Shown: one piece after another, positions 12,249 to 27,190 of the stretch
Position numbering within the stretch: position 1 is the first letter of the stretch
How the letters are laid out: the number at the start of each line of letters is the position of its first letter
Source: Litomosoides sigmodontis
Taxonomy: Eukaryota > Nematoda > Chromadorea > Rhabditida > Onchocercidae
Direction: 5' to 3'
DNA: 64,000 bases
Assembly (NCBI GenBank): GCA_963070105.1
Contig: OY718805.1
Location: 9,576,652 to 9,640,651, forward strand
Notes under the pieces: generated by a model
What the model was told of the DNA's origin: nothing
The model's input: only the letters and a program-made list of their open reading frames with translations
The model's database searches: none
Made by a program: the position numbers and the translations under genes

Positions 12249-14341
12249 TTACCTTACATTAATTGTTGAAAAAATAGAGTTCCGCGATCGATATGGTATT
12301 TGCGGTTTAAAATACTTTGTTAATTTTAGCATCACAATGACGCGCTGTCGAATGAGACTATGCGCCATGCCAAAAATGAACGCATGCGATAGTCCACTGA
12401 TCGATGCACATAATTGAATATAAAATGCCAATGATTTAATGAACTGAAATGATTGAGATATATCGGAATTAATTCTAATCATAAAATTTATCAGTGAGTA
12501 TCACCGCTGAGCACGAAAACCTATCAGAAGTGCAAGATTTCACTAAGGCAATTGCTGATGTTGCAAAATAGCAGTACTTTGAGATTGTCGAAATTCGAAC
12601 AGCTTCTGCTCATCTCTGCATCTCTCCGCTCACTTCTAGCATTGTCTAATCTCTAATTAGCTGTAAACAAAGAACGAGCTTCTTAAACTACTTAATTAGA
12701 ATGCTTACATCCGATTGAATTTTTTGTGCATAACCGTTTATTCCACCTGGCACAACACCAAATATTGCGGATACGATGAGAATATAAAGTGATGCACGAC
12801 TTGCCTGTAATATTTCTCTTCTAAAGTTTCTAACACTTTAAAAAAAAAAAAAAGTTTTTTTTTCTTTTGCACCTACAAATTAATTAATAAATGCTACGTA
12901 CAGTAAGGTATTTGTAGGTTTTTTTTTCTTATCATTTTCAAAATTTCCAACCCATCTATCCTCCTTTTTGCGCACAACAGAATTGTTGCCCTGTGCTTTT
13001 TGCATTTTCCTCGTTTTCAACAGCATTACAACAACAACCGTCAATATGCACGACAATAAATTCACAACCATATTAGACATTCCCCAATACGTACGAAATA
13101 CCTAAATTATCATCAGTTATCAAGCAAATTATCAGATGCTATCAGCGATTGCCCCATGCTTTCCCTTTCGACGTTCACCAAGCTGTCAAATGATTTTCCA
13201 TTTCCTTTTTTTTGCATAACTTTTGTCAGTTATGTTGGAGTGATTAAAATTTGCTAAATAAAGTGTTTTTTTTTTCGACGTCAAATATCACAATTGCAAC
13301 TGATATTTAAGCGGATACCTCAGAAGTAAAACAGGCAAAAGCGCTGCAACCGGATACCGGTTTAATACCATCTGATAGTATAAATACTAATGATAAATCA
13401 AAACTTGCCATCAAAAGCGAGAAAACAAAGACACAATATAGCATGCTGAAAACTTGTGAAATGTTAGCCAAAACATAAATGACGATTGGTGAGGTTCCGT
13501 TTCCGATGGATCAACAATTGTAAAGTTAGGTTGAATTGGAAATAGTCAGTTGGTGCTGCCGACAATCCGAGCAATGCTACCAGTGGCGCTGAACGAACGA
13601 AATTATTATCATAGAACATACGGTTTTTTATTCAGTGCGTAATACTTTATTGGAAACCACAATGCCCAAATTCGATCTAATGCAATGAAAAGAGTTATTG
13701 TACAACCGCTCTTCATCAGTGCTGCAGGACCGGAACCGAAACCAAGTACGGCATATTCGTTGTAATGATACTCCTGTCCTGCAAGCATTCACTCTTACTC
13801 GACAACAATTTAGCTTACTTCATACAATCAGATATTTTGAAAAGTAATTACAGTAATTTCAATTTTGAATTATTGATTGAGAGGCTGCTCATCACTACAT
13901 GATGCACTACCGTAGTTTACTGCTGAGAGCAATGAAAGAACATTTTTACTTGGCATAAAATTCATAATGGTAAAATTACTTCAAAATGCAACAGCAACTC
14001 TAAATTCTTTCTGGAAATTATAGTAAATTGAAAGGGAAAAAAAACATCTTGCATTTTGCAGTATACTTTCACAAATACATTGGTAACATTGGTAGCATAC
14101 CGTACACTGGTAACATACCGTTAGGAACCCATCCACAAAACAAGACGATCAAATACGGTATTGATAACGAGGAGTAGAAAAAGTCGATAGCAGCAAGAGA
14201 GACAAGAAGAACAATATTTTCGTTCGCCAAAAGTTTACTATCCGTGAAATACGCTAATAATACAACTAAATTTGCTATAATTTGTAAAACATTCAACGAG
14301 AAGAGGAACGAATTGGTGACAAGTTCAGTGGTATGATCCAT
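12249..14341 (-). CDS. Nematode serpentine receptor with an apparent one-base frameshift
   Basis: Exons, in coding order: 14341-14119, 13778-13516, 13445-13319, 13101-12952, 12804-12709 and 12443-12249 (stop). The product would be about 350 residues with seven hydrophobic segments. TM1-2 lie in exon 1 (QIIANLVVLLAYF, VLLVSLAAIDFFYS). TM3 ends in ALDRIWALWFPIKYY, a DR motif followed by FP as in srsx-type chemoreceptors. A Cys-containing extracellular loop is in exon 3. TM7 ends GLSHAFIFGMAHSL, without NPxxY. Exon 2 does not stay in frame: the TM3 part and the TM4 part (PLVALLGLSAAPTDY) are offset by one base at an A6 run near 13622-13629. All other junctions keep phase. It is either a recent pseudogene or a sequence error. 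A 33-bp intron at that point has consensus ends but gives the wrong phase and is too short. Confidence 0.75.
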
Positions 14342-17300
14342 TTAACAAATAATTCCTGAAATTAATTTCAAACATTTCAACAGCTCTGAACGGCGACAAC
14401 GACGACGATGACGATGCGCTGAATGATAAAACACGAAATGAGTAATTATGAAATGAGTAGTTTGAAAAGAAATCGATGAAAAAGATAAGCGTGGGAGGAT
14501 GACGAAGGAAAAAAAGGGATGAATCTTGCACATTTAAGGCACAACCAAGTAGCAATTCATTTATTGAAATAATCTCAAATAGGTGCAAGTTAGGTGCAAA
14601 AGATTGAAATCATAATCTCCAACATGATTGGATCTATTATTTCATTAACAATTTTTTGATTATAACAATTGGCAAATTGATATTCTAAATTTTCATTCAA
14701 AAATACTAGCTAATTTATCAGTTGTAAATGATGAAAATAAATTATTGCAACTGTCCGGTGAGAAATCAAAATGAAAGTATGCCAATGCTGCGTGAAATAA
14801 AATTTATTGAAATGCTATTGATTGACAAATATCGCATAATATTCTTAGACACACTCACTTGGCCACATAAATACGACAGTTTCACTGACAGTAACTTCAT
14901 TTTTGATGATAAAAATTTTTGAAAATTTTTTTTGGAATCCGATTAGTGTTGCAAAATTAGAACTTACATGTCAGATTAGCATCCATCCCTCCACTACTAC
15001 TACTGCATATCTCACTCAATGAGTAATTTATAATACGCTGAGAAAGAGATATTTAAATAAATTGCAAAGCAATAAGCGCAACTACAAAAGTTCGTAAAAG
15101 CGTTACATTCGGTGTGTTAATGGAATTATCACCCAACGTGTATCTGATAGTAATAATCAAATTGATATTTATGGCCTAAGGCTGTATTCAATGAATACGT
15201 CATCAACTGAATATTAGATTACAATTAATACTTTATTCCTGCTATCAGTATCAGCGCTATATTTCATTATTGTTATTATCACTGTTATTGATTATTATTA
15301 ATTATTATTATTATTAATTATTAATTATAAGAATTATGGATATTATTTTTGTTATAATTACTATTATGAATTATTGTCAGAGTCATCGCTATTACCATCG
15401 TCACTGCGATTATTGTTACTATTGTTATCGCCACATGATCACTTAATTAAACTGCTCTATTACTATTATGTTAATTAAACTGCAATCCAAGTATTTTATT
15501 TCCATTTCAGAATTACATTCCATTAGTTATTCATTGCTTGAGACAATTTTTAAAAATAAAAAAAAAAAGTAAATTGAATGAATTCGCCTGTAATGTATTT
15601 ATTAAATGCATCAAGCAACTCTCAAGCATAATCCTTTTTTTCTACCAATTGCTAATTGAAATTACAACTTCCTTGGGGTTATTAGCAAAAGAAACTATTA
15701 GTCGTTTTTTTGAAGTACTATGTAACAATGAAATGCTAGGAGACGTGTTTTTTGCTAAAAAAAAAGAAACTGAAATTTTTATCGTGGAAATGTGAAGAAA
15801 ATGACAGTAATATTGCGTTGCATGAATTTGCTCGTTAGAAATTTCACTTGGAGAGGGAGGGAAGCAAACGGATAAAATTTATTTGCAACAACAAGCAAAG
15901 TACGTACGTGACTCTTCTTTCCTGCAATCTTGGTCATGAACTATGAGCTAAAGAAATGAAATGCTAATTTAAATGGAAAAGTCGCCTGTGTGTTTAATGA
16001 AATGATTGTAATTTTAAATTTTAAAAATTAAAAAAAATTTTTTTTTTAAAAATTGGCAAAGCTAAATTTTACTTCTAGAGTAGAACTGTAAGCTTGCGTT
16101 GGTTTTTCTTTTTCTGCTTTTACCAAATTGTACTTATTAAACCATTAATTGACAAAATTGAAAATTTTTAATAATATATTTAGCATTCTTAAAAATTTAC
16201 TTCACAAACCAAATTTTGTCGAAGTTCCGCAGGAAGCACATTTATTGAAAGCGAACATTAATATTGCTTCCCAAGGAATAGTTGGTGAGCATACCGTTGC
16301 AAAAAGCATTAAAATTTTTTCGAAATTCATTTCTCTATTTTGCGATATCTGTTTGAGAGCTTCAATTTCTCAATTAATTAGGTGTTAGACGCACGTGTAA
16401 CTTCTTTAATTCAATCATTGCTGGGCCAATTTAGGAAAACTTTTTGTGATACTGTAGCTGTCGTTCAATTACAGTATCACTAAAATATACCATAATTGTT
16501 GTTCAATGTCAAATAAGAAAACAAATATTGAAATGCATGGGGAAAGTTTGACAATTAGCGTAGGATAGGGATTTTATAGTATAGGAATCAATTAGCATAG
16601 GAATTTTCTAGCGTAATACATATAGCTTAGTAGACAATTTTAATGAATACACAGAAGCGATAGCATATTGCTGTATCACTCACAATTACTTAAATTACAA
16701 AAATTCCCAAATTTAATGCAAAATTAAAAATTGCGATAAAAATTTGAATTATCACTTTTGCTACGAATTTATTTCAATAGCACTGAAAAGCCAGTGCTAC
16801 TGAAATACTGAGCATTAATGCTAAACAGTTTCGTGACGAAGTTGCCAATGCAAATTATTTCCAATTGCAATTATAAGAACTTATCTTAGTTTCAAATTAT
16901 AAATTATGAATGGCGTAACTTCTTTTAACTGCATATTTATTGTTGAGATCTTTAATGGTCTTTTAGCGACAGGTAATTGTTATCAACTGAATAAATGCTT
17001 CATCAAATGTGCTAAAATTTAAAATTTCATTAAATGAAATTTGCACCAGTATTTCATTCTTTTTTCCATCTTTCATCATCTTTTTTCTCTTCGTTAACTA
17101 ATCAATGCGACAGTTGTAGCGTAAAATTTTATATCGTTTCCTAATGCACAACTTTATATGCCGTTTTTAGCAAAAAGAAATTTTTTTTTAAGTTAAAAAA
17201 AATTTTCCCTCTTTTCTTGACGTTTGTTTGGAAGATTTTTTATGCAAACATACTTTTACCATCTTTGAAGAAATGCCTAACAGAAGTTTAGAAAAAAATT

Positions 17301-20300
17301 AAAGAATGAGCAAAAATAAAAAAGAAATTTTAAAATTTGCGTGTAATTACAGCTATAATAGGTATTGCTGGCATTGAAGAAAATTTGCCTGCAATTTAAT
17401 TTCACGCCGTACCGCGCATAGATTTAACAAACTAAACACAAATAGGCTAATTATTCCAAAAAAAAGGGGGAGGAGAAAAAGCGGGACGGTTAGTTTCACT
17501 GTGATATGCCAGAATGCACGGCGAATGATGAAAAGTGGCGCAGATGAATTCCTTAAATTTAAGATCAAATAACATCGAAAGATGCGCTATTCGTCTTTTT
17601 TTCTTTGCTTTAAATAATCCCACTTTTTTTTTCTCATTTTTGAAAATAAGCAAAATTTTGCATTTGTTTGCTAAATCTTACCATTTCTCATTTTTCCATT
17701 CCCATTTTTTTTCAACTACTCCTCTGCAATTGAACTGACTGACGAACTAATGCATCTTTTTGAATTATTCACTTTCGCATATCTCAGTTGATGACCTCGG
17801 CACTATGCTCATGTCCATTCACATCTGTTACAAACAACAACAACAACAATAACAGGAAATTTGCATAGCTAAAACAGCTCCGATTAATTGCCGTCATTTA
17901 CATTTTTAAATGATTTAAAGAGATAAAAAAAAAAGGGAAATTCTTCGAGTTTTTTAATAGTAATTAGTATTTAACATCGCTAGAAAGCTATGTGCTTCAT
18001 TAAATAAAAATTCTAAAAATGTAAAATATGACGTAATTTCAACTTTTTCGTTTTTTTTTTTTGACATTAGGCTTATAAGTAATCTGACCACTGAATGTAA
18101 TGTTATACGCTTCAGCGAATTTTTTCAATTTTAAAGATTAATGATAATTTAAGGATGATATTAGCCAAAGTATTCCGGGCATTTTGCATTTTAGCATGCA
18201 TTATTGGTAATCGACGATCGTCATCAATGATTCATTTAGTCCATTTTTTTGGTTACCATATTTTACCAGTAATGTTTAAGTTACCGCACTCCTCTCATCC
18301 AATTACAATGACTTTATTTGAAAAATTACTTTCACATTCCAATGATTGTTGCAATGAATGAGTGAATCATCATTCCCCTTATTTTCACAGTACCTTTTCC
18401 TACAGTGTTGTTTCATCTTTTACTCACGCATCCTCGTTAGCAATCATGAAATTGCGGTTGGTTTTAAATCAGTCATACGCTTGGAACACGTACAAAGCAG
18501 GCATACAGTTCAGTCTTATCATCATTCACGTCTCTCAAACGAAACAATCTCACAATTGACACTTTGCCGAACCGTTACCCCAACAATTCGGCTCTCTTCA
18601 TCGATAGATCAACAACGAACCACATTGAATTAGCTTAGCTATATTTTCTAACAAATTATATTTACAACGTCAGGAACGATTTGTCAATTAAGCCTTTGCT
18701 ACTCTTCCATCGTACCAAATTAAAATTCACCCTAAAAAAATTAAATAAGCTTTACAGTGTATTTTTGGTGTCATGAAATGTTTACTGCTACAGTGAAATA
18801 AGCACAATCGTCAAAATACAAACTTCTTAAAATGAACTTGACATTGTTGAAATTTGATGAACAAATTTGACATTGTTAGATGAAGTTGCTAGTTAGAGAG
18901 AATAAACTCTTCAAGGGGAAAATAATCTGTTAAAAAAAAATAAGCAGCATGTTAAGAGCTGCTAGTGCAGTTTGGAAACAGTGCATTTCGGAGCAATTAC
19001 CTAATTAAGTAAACGAGAAAAAGGATACAAATGATCGATAGCGAAGTGTTTTAAATTTAATAAGTGAAAAGGAGGAAGTTACGAGTCGTAAAAAGCATAG
19101 ACTAATTTGTCAGCAGCATAGCGCATAATTGTAAACTTACCAAAACTACTATAAAACATTTTAAACAACATTCTAAATGCAAAAATAGAATTACTCACTA
19201 AGGCCATGCCTCAAGGGAAACGACTTAATGTTATTAGAGATTACGAAAAGTTATGAAGTTATAAAGAAAATCAATCACGCACAGTGAAAAATGAATTGCA
19301 TTCCATCCAGGAATGGATGACTAACAGTTCAGGCTATTAAGCAAATACTTCTAGGAACTATGAGACAAGCATTTCAACACAAAACAATCAACTGGTTGAA
19401 ATTGCAACTGAAAGTAAATTTCTAGTTTGAATGGATTCTGGATGAAGCAACGATCACACGGATCATTACCAAACTCAAAGAGTTACCTGGAAATTTGCTT
19501 CAACGAAATGAAGAGATAACAAAAGAGCAGAAATCGATTAAGTAAGCGTGAACTGAATTTATATTCAAGATATATAGCTATAGGGCTACATCATAAGGAT
19601 GTGTAAAATTCAAAAGGAAGCTGACAAATCAAGACACCTTGTGTGTTTTCAAAAAGACAGTGAACGTGGTAGCTGGAATTCAAATAATTCGTTCCACTGA
19701 GGATGCGTAACAACTACGTGATGTAAGTAAGTAAGAGAGAACGTTTATGCTGAAATTTTCACAATAATACACCACGTCACAACTTAACATTCCAAAAAAG
19801 TAATGTTAAGGCTGTTAAGCTAAAGCTACACCCTTTGTGAATTCTTCTTGCAACTGGCGTTACTCCTAATGGAGTGAAACTTTACTCCTCTCAAACGCTT
19901 TTGAGAAGACCGAATTTGGAATAATATTATTGTTACCGCTTTGCTAACAGTTACCTTCAATTATCATTTAGAACTGCAGAAGTGAAATTGCTCCTGAAAG
20001 TAGGAATGATTTTGTGATAGCGATTGAAAGCTATCATCAAATGAGGAAATAAATGAAGCTTTTATAAATTTCAAAAAAAAATTCGAGAAATTTTTTAATG
20101 CATTTTTATGAGTGAAGAGAATCCTTCTCGAATGAATGAATATGCTGAAATTTTTGAAAAAGATGGCAAAAATAGGTTGCACCAGAAGTGATTTGCGACA
20201 TGAACTGAAATTCCAGTAGGATTGGAAAGCCTGGACAACTTTGAGTAGTCAAAAGCAAACGAAAAGAAAAGAACTGTGCTATTTCATGGCTTCACAAGTA

Positions 20301-23300
20301 ATTCTTCACAAGCAATTCTGCTACTTCACAAGTAATTTCTTCTTCAGGGATTTTTCATTCCACGTATGCTGCTGATTAAAAAATTAACGCTTCGAAGTCG
20401 TTGACGAAAAGTTTAAGTCGAAATCAACCGTTTAGCAATGATAGCGTTTGTGACACCTGAGAGTTGTAATTTCATCACAACAAATAACAAGTCATATTTT
20501 CATCGATTCTTCTCCAACAGTTCCACGTACTTCTGCTGATTGGATTCAGAATCACTCTTCTTCACTGCCTACATTTGTACAAAATTGAATTGAAGAAATT
20601 TGAAATGCGCAATTTACACTTCGTTATATTCCAGGGAAAATAGACCTGCAAATGTACCTGTCAAAGGACATTCTCCACTGCAACGAACAGACTTTCAACA
20701 GTCACGGAAATAGTCAAGAAAAAAGAGCCGCTTTGTGAATACAATTCTGACGTGGATTAATAAAGTGTTCGAAAGTGGAAAAAAAAAGACAACGTGGTCG
20801 TAGCGGAAGTTGCTATCAACAAAAAAAAAAATTTCAAAAAAGTGACGTAAATCGATTTAGCAAACGGTTAGGGCTAGAAAGGACAACAGTGTGAGTTTCG
20901 AATTTCATTAACTTAATATTCAAAGAAAATATTCTTGGTTGCAAAGCCACATCAGAGAGAAGTCGTCTTAATGGTGACACTCATGAATTGATAATAAAAC
21001 TATGTTAAGTAGACAAACTCAATCGATGGAAATGACGGAAGAATAAATAATCAAATAGAATAAATAAAATCAAATAAAATGAAAATTTCAAAGTTGTCTG
21101 AAATTTTCAGAATTGAACGACGCTGCCTTATATCCTACTTATATACCTATGAAGATATCCTCGTGAAACAGAATTCTTCATGCAACAACAATACGAATAG
21201 ATCTAATTTTATAATTAAGGAGAATCTATTGGATACCTTAAGGAAGAGTTAAAGTCAAAAGGGAAAAGAGTAACAATTTAAAAGGACGTACGTTAATTTT
21301 CTGGAAATTTGAGTTTCCACTCAGTATTTAGTATTTGCTCAAATAATTTTGTCACTACTGAGAAGGAGAGAGAGAGAGAGAGAGGGAGAGAAAGGGACTT
21401 CCACGTTTTGTTTCAAACCATAAGGGATCAGAAAGTAAAATTAGCCTAATCCTTGACTAAAGTAGAAATGGAATTAAAAAATATACAATGCTGAAGCTTG
21501 CTGAAATGGAGAAATTCACGAACGAATGATAGGTTTCGGTTAAATGAATATTGAAAAAGAGAGTGCAGACGGAATACTTACTTTTATGAGAATGAAATTT
21601 GATAAGTTTAGCAATAACTCTGATCACTTCGTAATTCTAGAACTAATCGACTTCATATCAAAACAATAAGTAGGATCCTCATAAGTTGCATACTCAAGAA
21701 AAACGTGCAAATATTGGCAAATGTCAAAAGTTAAAAAAAAAACAAGGACAAGAAATAAAAAAATAGTACAATAGAATTACCGTAAATCCACCTATAGATA
21801 GATTTATATCCTCTAGAAAGTAAATGGAAAGAGAAAACAGTATCTCAGGAATTTTACGTGAAACTAGAAAAGCCATAAAACAACTGCAAACTCTGTCAGT
21901 GGACAGAGAGGGAAATCAGAAACGTCCAAATCTTTCTCCAATATTTACGTCAAATTCTTCCTTGTGTTACAGCCAGTTTACATCAGTTGGGAGTGTTGGA
22001 AATTCGTGCTAATCCTTACTAGTATTTATAGTAAAAGTACACGAATCTTAGTAAATGTTTTTGCTACCATATAACATCCTTTTTCTTCCGCTCAAAATTT
22101 TTTTAAAAGTATGAGCTCACCTTTTTGAACTTTACCGGTAAATGTCTCATTGACTTCGTGTTTATCAATGATCCTGTGAAGTTGAAATTAATGCCTTCCA
22201 CCACATCGTTCTAATTTTAAAATTTCTTCAGTCACGTACACAGATTAAACAATTAAAGCATCGAAGTGATCTGCTCTTTTTTGCATACATTATAAATTAA
22301 AAAAAGAGTGGTCAAAAAAAAAGAAGGCAACGAATTGCACCAAAAAAAGCACCCAAGAGATCTGTTTGCTTGCATGCCACTACGTGCTTCAACTATTTTA
22401 AAATTGAAAAGATTGTGATTTGTCTGCTATGCCAGGTTGTATTAAAGGAATGAGGAATTGTTATTTCTTTTCTCCTCTTTAGCTACTTATATCTAAAATG
22501 GTAGTAGAATTATCATTTCCCATCATTCGAGAACAGAAAATTCTATCATTCCATGTTTTACCCCATCTCTACCTCCCTTCCTCTTTTAACATAATTGGAA
22601 GATTTTATATTTTATGAAAAAAACATCTTTTTTGTTTAAATTGCTTTAAATTGCTAAAATTAATTACATGTTATATGGTATATAAATGAATAACTTTTAT
22701 TAGATTTCGTTAATATCGACTGCGTGCTAACCACAACTAAAATAAAATGGAATCGGACATTTACAGCAGTCTCCTGCCTTCCACTTTTTAATCTATTTTT
22801 TGCTTTTCTGTTCTTCAATAAGGGCTTAGAATTGAAGGAGATTTAATCTTGTCGTATTTGCATTTTTTTTCGCTTGCTCAAGAATTCCCTTTTTTCCTTT
22901 CATAAAGATAGCTAACTCGGCAAATCTCAAATGTTTTCTATCAGCAGCAGACTATAGCTAAATTCGAAAAAAAAATGATTTGGTTCATCGAAAAACACAG
23001 TCATTTCTGCCATTCTTTAACTGAAGGTAGTGAAAAGAGAAATATATGCGAGGGTCTTATAGCGATTAACATTCTTTGTTCAGAGGTACATGACTTTGAG
23101 TGAAATTTGCATCTGGCTCTTGGTTCAACATCGTAGGAGTCGCTCTAGCAATAATCAGAATTAACTGCTTCTTTTCATTAACAGGGTGAATGGCACTAAT
23201 AATTTTTTTATGCAACATTCTTCATGAATTCGTAAAAATACTAAATATTAGACATGAATAAAATTTAATAAAGAAAAAATAAGAAAAAATCACAAATACT

Positions 23301-23383
23301 CGGAATAATATGTGTCATAGCAATTTAAAGTGTGACAATAATTAATAAAGAAAAATATAATGAAACCGCATGCTGTACACTCT
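14342..23383. other. Nine-kilobase gene-poor region
   Basis: No multi-exon model could be supported on either strand. The segment 19.0-22.1 kb is richer in purines on the plus strand and less AT-rich than its flanks, with short open frames broken by stops (for example ITKLKELPGNLLQRNEEI near 19.46-19.52 kb). It may hold a decayed gene or a non-coding transcript. Other contents are ATT-type repeats at 15.27-15.37 kb, a small hairpin at 16446-16480 (11-bp perfect arms, GTGATACTGTA) and a GA run near 21365-21390. Confidence 0.45.
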
Positions 23384-26300
23384 TCAAGCATAGCCAGTAA
23401 GGACATTGAAAAAGTGGAAAACCTCTTCATGACTGCATACTCCAATATTTGTGGCACAAACGCTACAAAGTACTGGATGGAATAAATCTTCTTTCGGCAG
23501 AGTTCCAATGTTAGCAGGATCAACAAGAGCATTTGGTTTAATACCTACAAAAAATTTTCAAAAAACCTTATCGTCGTTCAAATCAAAATGATATCTCTCG
23601 GTAGTCAAAAACACAATGAAAAATGTTTGAAATGAAAAGCAAACCTGCGGCATTTTTCCGAGCTTTCCGTCTACTTCTTCCTGACTGAGGCAAAAACAAC
23701 ACTTCATTTTTCACCACATTACAATTTTCCACAAAAATAGCTCTGAAAATTAATTCGTATAATGCAATAGCCCTGATTCGTATGTGCTCAACATTTCACT
23801 CGACAGTAACGCCTCTGCTGCTCCGTTGTCGCTATTTACTTATCACTTACTTCGTTCAAACTACTACAACTCTTTCATTCAAGAATAAGGCGAAAGTCAA
23901 GAGTTCGTGTTTCACCTCATAAAGTGCAAAAATGATAATACCATCACCTCAAACGGTAAAATACAAAACAACACATGTCATCAAATATCCTCTACAAACA
24001 CGCCTTTTTGTCTTGGAACAGTAGAAAGAATTTTGGAAATTCGTACCTATACTGATTAAGATAGATTTCATGCCTCTGACAATCCCTTGTTAATAATGAC
24101 ATACATGCAGGACATGACAGTACTGCATCCGTCTCATGATCCTGATCCTTTTTTTGTTTCGCTTTCTCATCTTGCTCGGAAGAACTGCTCAAGCACCTCC
24201 CAATTTTCAGTTGTTCCCTATGACGACGTACCTGAATCAAAGCATTTCAACTCTTCCCAACAGTATAGTTTAAAAAATTGAGCCTAAAGGAAACTTTGGA
24301 AAAGCCAAAAGCAGGTATACCCAGCATTCATTGTCGTCATCTTCATCCGAATCATAGAATTCAACAGCTTCATTTTTTGCCACCTTTGTAACGTTCTTCA
24401 ATGCCTTGTGCAACAAATTGCTATCATCAGTAAAGGAAGACTTTGAACTACACTCAGGCGTGTTCATCTGAACATCAAAAGTTACCTAAAATAAAGAGTA
24501 TTTGAAATGAACAGTTATATTCAGAAATCAGTTACAATAAATATTCAAATCATATAAAATTCAAATGAAATTACAAAAATCTTTGAGAAAAATAAGGCGA
24601 CCTAATAAATAAGCTTGTCCACTAACCGATTTCGGGTGCTTACTTGACGATTTCTGCTCATTTGTTGATGGGATAACATCTAAAAATTTTCGTTAAAATT
24701 GCTCTCCTTCAAATGAGATGATATTAATCAGCCATAAAAAAATGGTCTAATTCTATTATGCATATGAAATATGAATGTATTGCAAAAACTTGAAGAATTA
24801 CCGCTGTTTGCAGTGTCTTCATCTAACACAGTTTTGCTACCACTACTTCCTGCATCCATTTCATTTTCGTAGCTAACTGAAGTCAATATTATTATTTAGC
24901 ATGATTTTCTAAAAGCAATTATGAAAAGGCAAAAAATGTGCTTAAATTGTAAATGATTGATAAAACATGTATTTCTACAAAGCATAAAATAAAGATTGAA
25001 GAATTGTCAAATTATTTGCTAAAAACATCGCAAATGTTAAGAAATAAATCAAAAACTCATGAAAATTAAACGGAATGCGAAAAACTCATAAATAAAGTGC
25101 AGCAAACTTCTAGCAATAAAAACTAAACGAACTTAAAACGATTAATGTGTCATTTTAGCCTCATTTTCGGAGTAAAAATGAAAGCATACTTTCTAAAATT
25201 GCTGCGTTTCCTTTGTTCGGAAAAGAAAATACCTTCGATGCATGCATAGCGAAGTTTTCACTTAGTTCCATGTCCATATCTGATTCAAATTTATCCCATT
25301 TTTTTACTTTTTCGTGCTCTAAAACAAATCCAAATTCATTTATTGGATTTTCAATTCCAATTCATTTCAAAAGATAACAAATAGAAATAGTTAAAAACAC
25401 TTACGCTTTTCCTTCCTTGATTCACATTGTATCCCAGCTAATTCTCGCAGTTGTTCGCGCAATTCATCATCAGAACTTGAAAAACAAAAGCCATTGAATA
25501 TACAAATCATATATGTTTCGCACCAATAATAACGCCGAGTAGTATCTGGTAATTAGGGTGATACATCACAAAGCTATTGACTAAGAAATTTTGTTTCCAG
25601 GAAGTTCACATAATTAATTTGAAATTTGTCGATGTCAGTTTTTTATCTACACATTTTCGGAAAACCCGAACCCAATTATCTGTCCTTATAAACATATTGT
25701 CCATCTCCACCTCGATCGCCGTATTTCTGTGGTTTATTAATAAGAGATCAACTGGGCAATTTAGTCAATAAGAATCTGACCGAAGTAAACAAAATATAGT
25801 AAAGATAATAGAAGACTACGGGTTAAGTATATAAATAATAAAAAATTGCAAAACAGGTCAAAAAAACGAGAGTTAACTTTAGCAATGAAGGCGTCAAGAA
25901 GCAGGAGATGGGAGAGGTATAAAAGCCCTAGTCCGTCCAAAAAGATAAGTTCAAAAAGCCTATAAATCATTAATTGTGATCGACAAGGTGAGCCAAAAGT
26001 AGGAGTAAGGATTCGTGACTCAGTAGTTACAAAATAATCATGCAGTTATGACGAGACTATATTATTAGTACCCGAATAGCGTCCTTAGTAGATTGTCTCA
26101 AAAATTTTTACATTGAAAACCAACAGTGACACAACACCACAAAGACCTGAATTTCAAAAATCTCCCTCGAACCTTTAAGATGTTTGTTAGATCGAAAACT
26201 GCATTACCTATATCGCGTATGTGATTTAAGTGAACCGTAGTATTCTTCATACAAATCAAAACTAAATCAAATGATAAAGAAGGCAAGTAGCAACAAACCT

Positions 26301-26402
26301 TTCGCTGTCTCTTTGTTCGCCATCACTATACCAACCATTACGCTCATCCAAGTAATAATCGTTCTCAAGCGCTTCTAATGGCTCCAAGCGTGTAGCATCC
26401 AT
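23384..26402 (-). CDS. EAPP homologue (E2F-associated phosphoprotein)
   Basis: A nuclear protein; in mammals EAPP binds E2F proteins and affects E2F-driven transcription. Exons in coding order: 26402-26299, 25475-25405, 25318-25190, 24876-24802, 24679-24627, 24485-24321, 24231-24047, 23742-23645 and 23544-23384, giving 346 residues. The C-terminal third matches the EAPP signature closely: [16 protein letters not shown], then [15 protein letters not shown], a basic run GRRRRKARK, then HPVLCSVC and finally [10 protein letters not shown] close to the end. The paired CPxC and CSVC motifs suggest a zinc site. An acidic stretch ([14 protein letters not shown]) and an upstream [13 protein letters not shown] also match human EAPP in order. 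The ATG follows an AG acceptor (ATTCCAG, then AGACA), so trans-splicing is likely. The 800-bp first intron contains only chance frames. Confidence 0.9.
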
Positions 26403-27190
26403 TGTCTCTGGAATGTGAACCTAAGTTATGAGCATTTTCCTCACCGAAAATTTATAATGCGCATATGATGAAGTACTATGCGATACTTGTTTAAAATTTA
26501 TGAATAAATTTTGTTACTTGGAAATCGTTCATAAAATAAAAGAAAAAGTGACAGATATGTCAACGATGCTATCACAACCACGATTTCTCATTTGAACTGG
26601 GCAATGACAAAAGTTTTATTCTTGAGTAAAACGAGCTCCAACAAAAAATCAAAATTCCAAGATAAGCATTTCATATAGACAAAAAAAGAAATATTTATAA
26701 TTATGAAGAGTGACGAGAATTACCTTTCAGACTGGAAAATTACATAAAAATAATGCTACAAAAAAATACAATTTGCTCAGGTAAAAAACAGCAAAAATTC
26801 TATAAAACATCGAAAACATCTAAGCATAAAGTTAAAGAAGGAAATTAGCTATAAAAGATTAATTTGAACTGATCGTTATTTGGATTTGAGGTTCGCACGT
26901 TTTTCGAAATAACAGCAACGTTTACAAATCCACATCTTGTTAACGAGTCATCCCAAACGATTAAAGACGGATGGCCTTACTCGACCAACAAACCGTCTCG
27001 CATTGCAAACCGAGCGCGCTGTGCTGAGCACTCTTCGCTTTCTTATTGCTCCAGTGAACTTTGATGGAGTCTAAAGAACTAATTTGACAAAAGTGTTAAG
27101 TACACAATTTACATATACTTCATGAACCACCACGATTACAAAATCTCCACAAGTGGTATCATTTTCTACCACCCAATTACTTCAGGACAT

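Noticed and set aside
13592..13624. 33-bp intron in the second receptor
   Set aside because: It has GT and AG ends but is too short for a typical nematode intron and leaves the wrong phase; a one-base change in the adjacent A run explains the frame better.
25577..26286. Three 62-69-codon frames in the first EAPP intron
   Set aside because: They lie between exons that join in phase, have hydrophobic A/T-driven content and no splice support.
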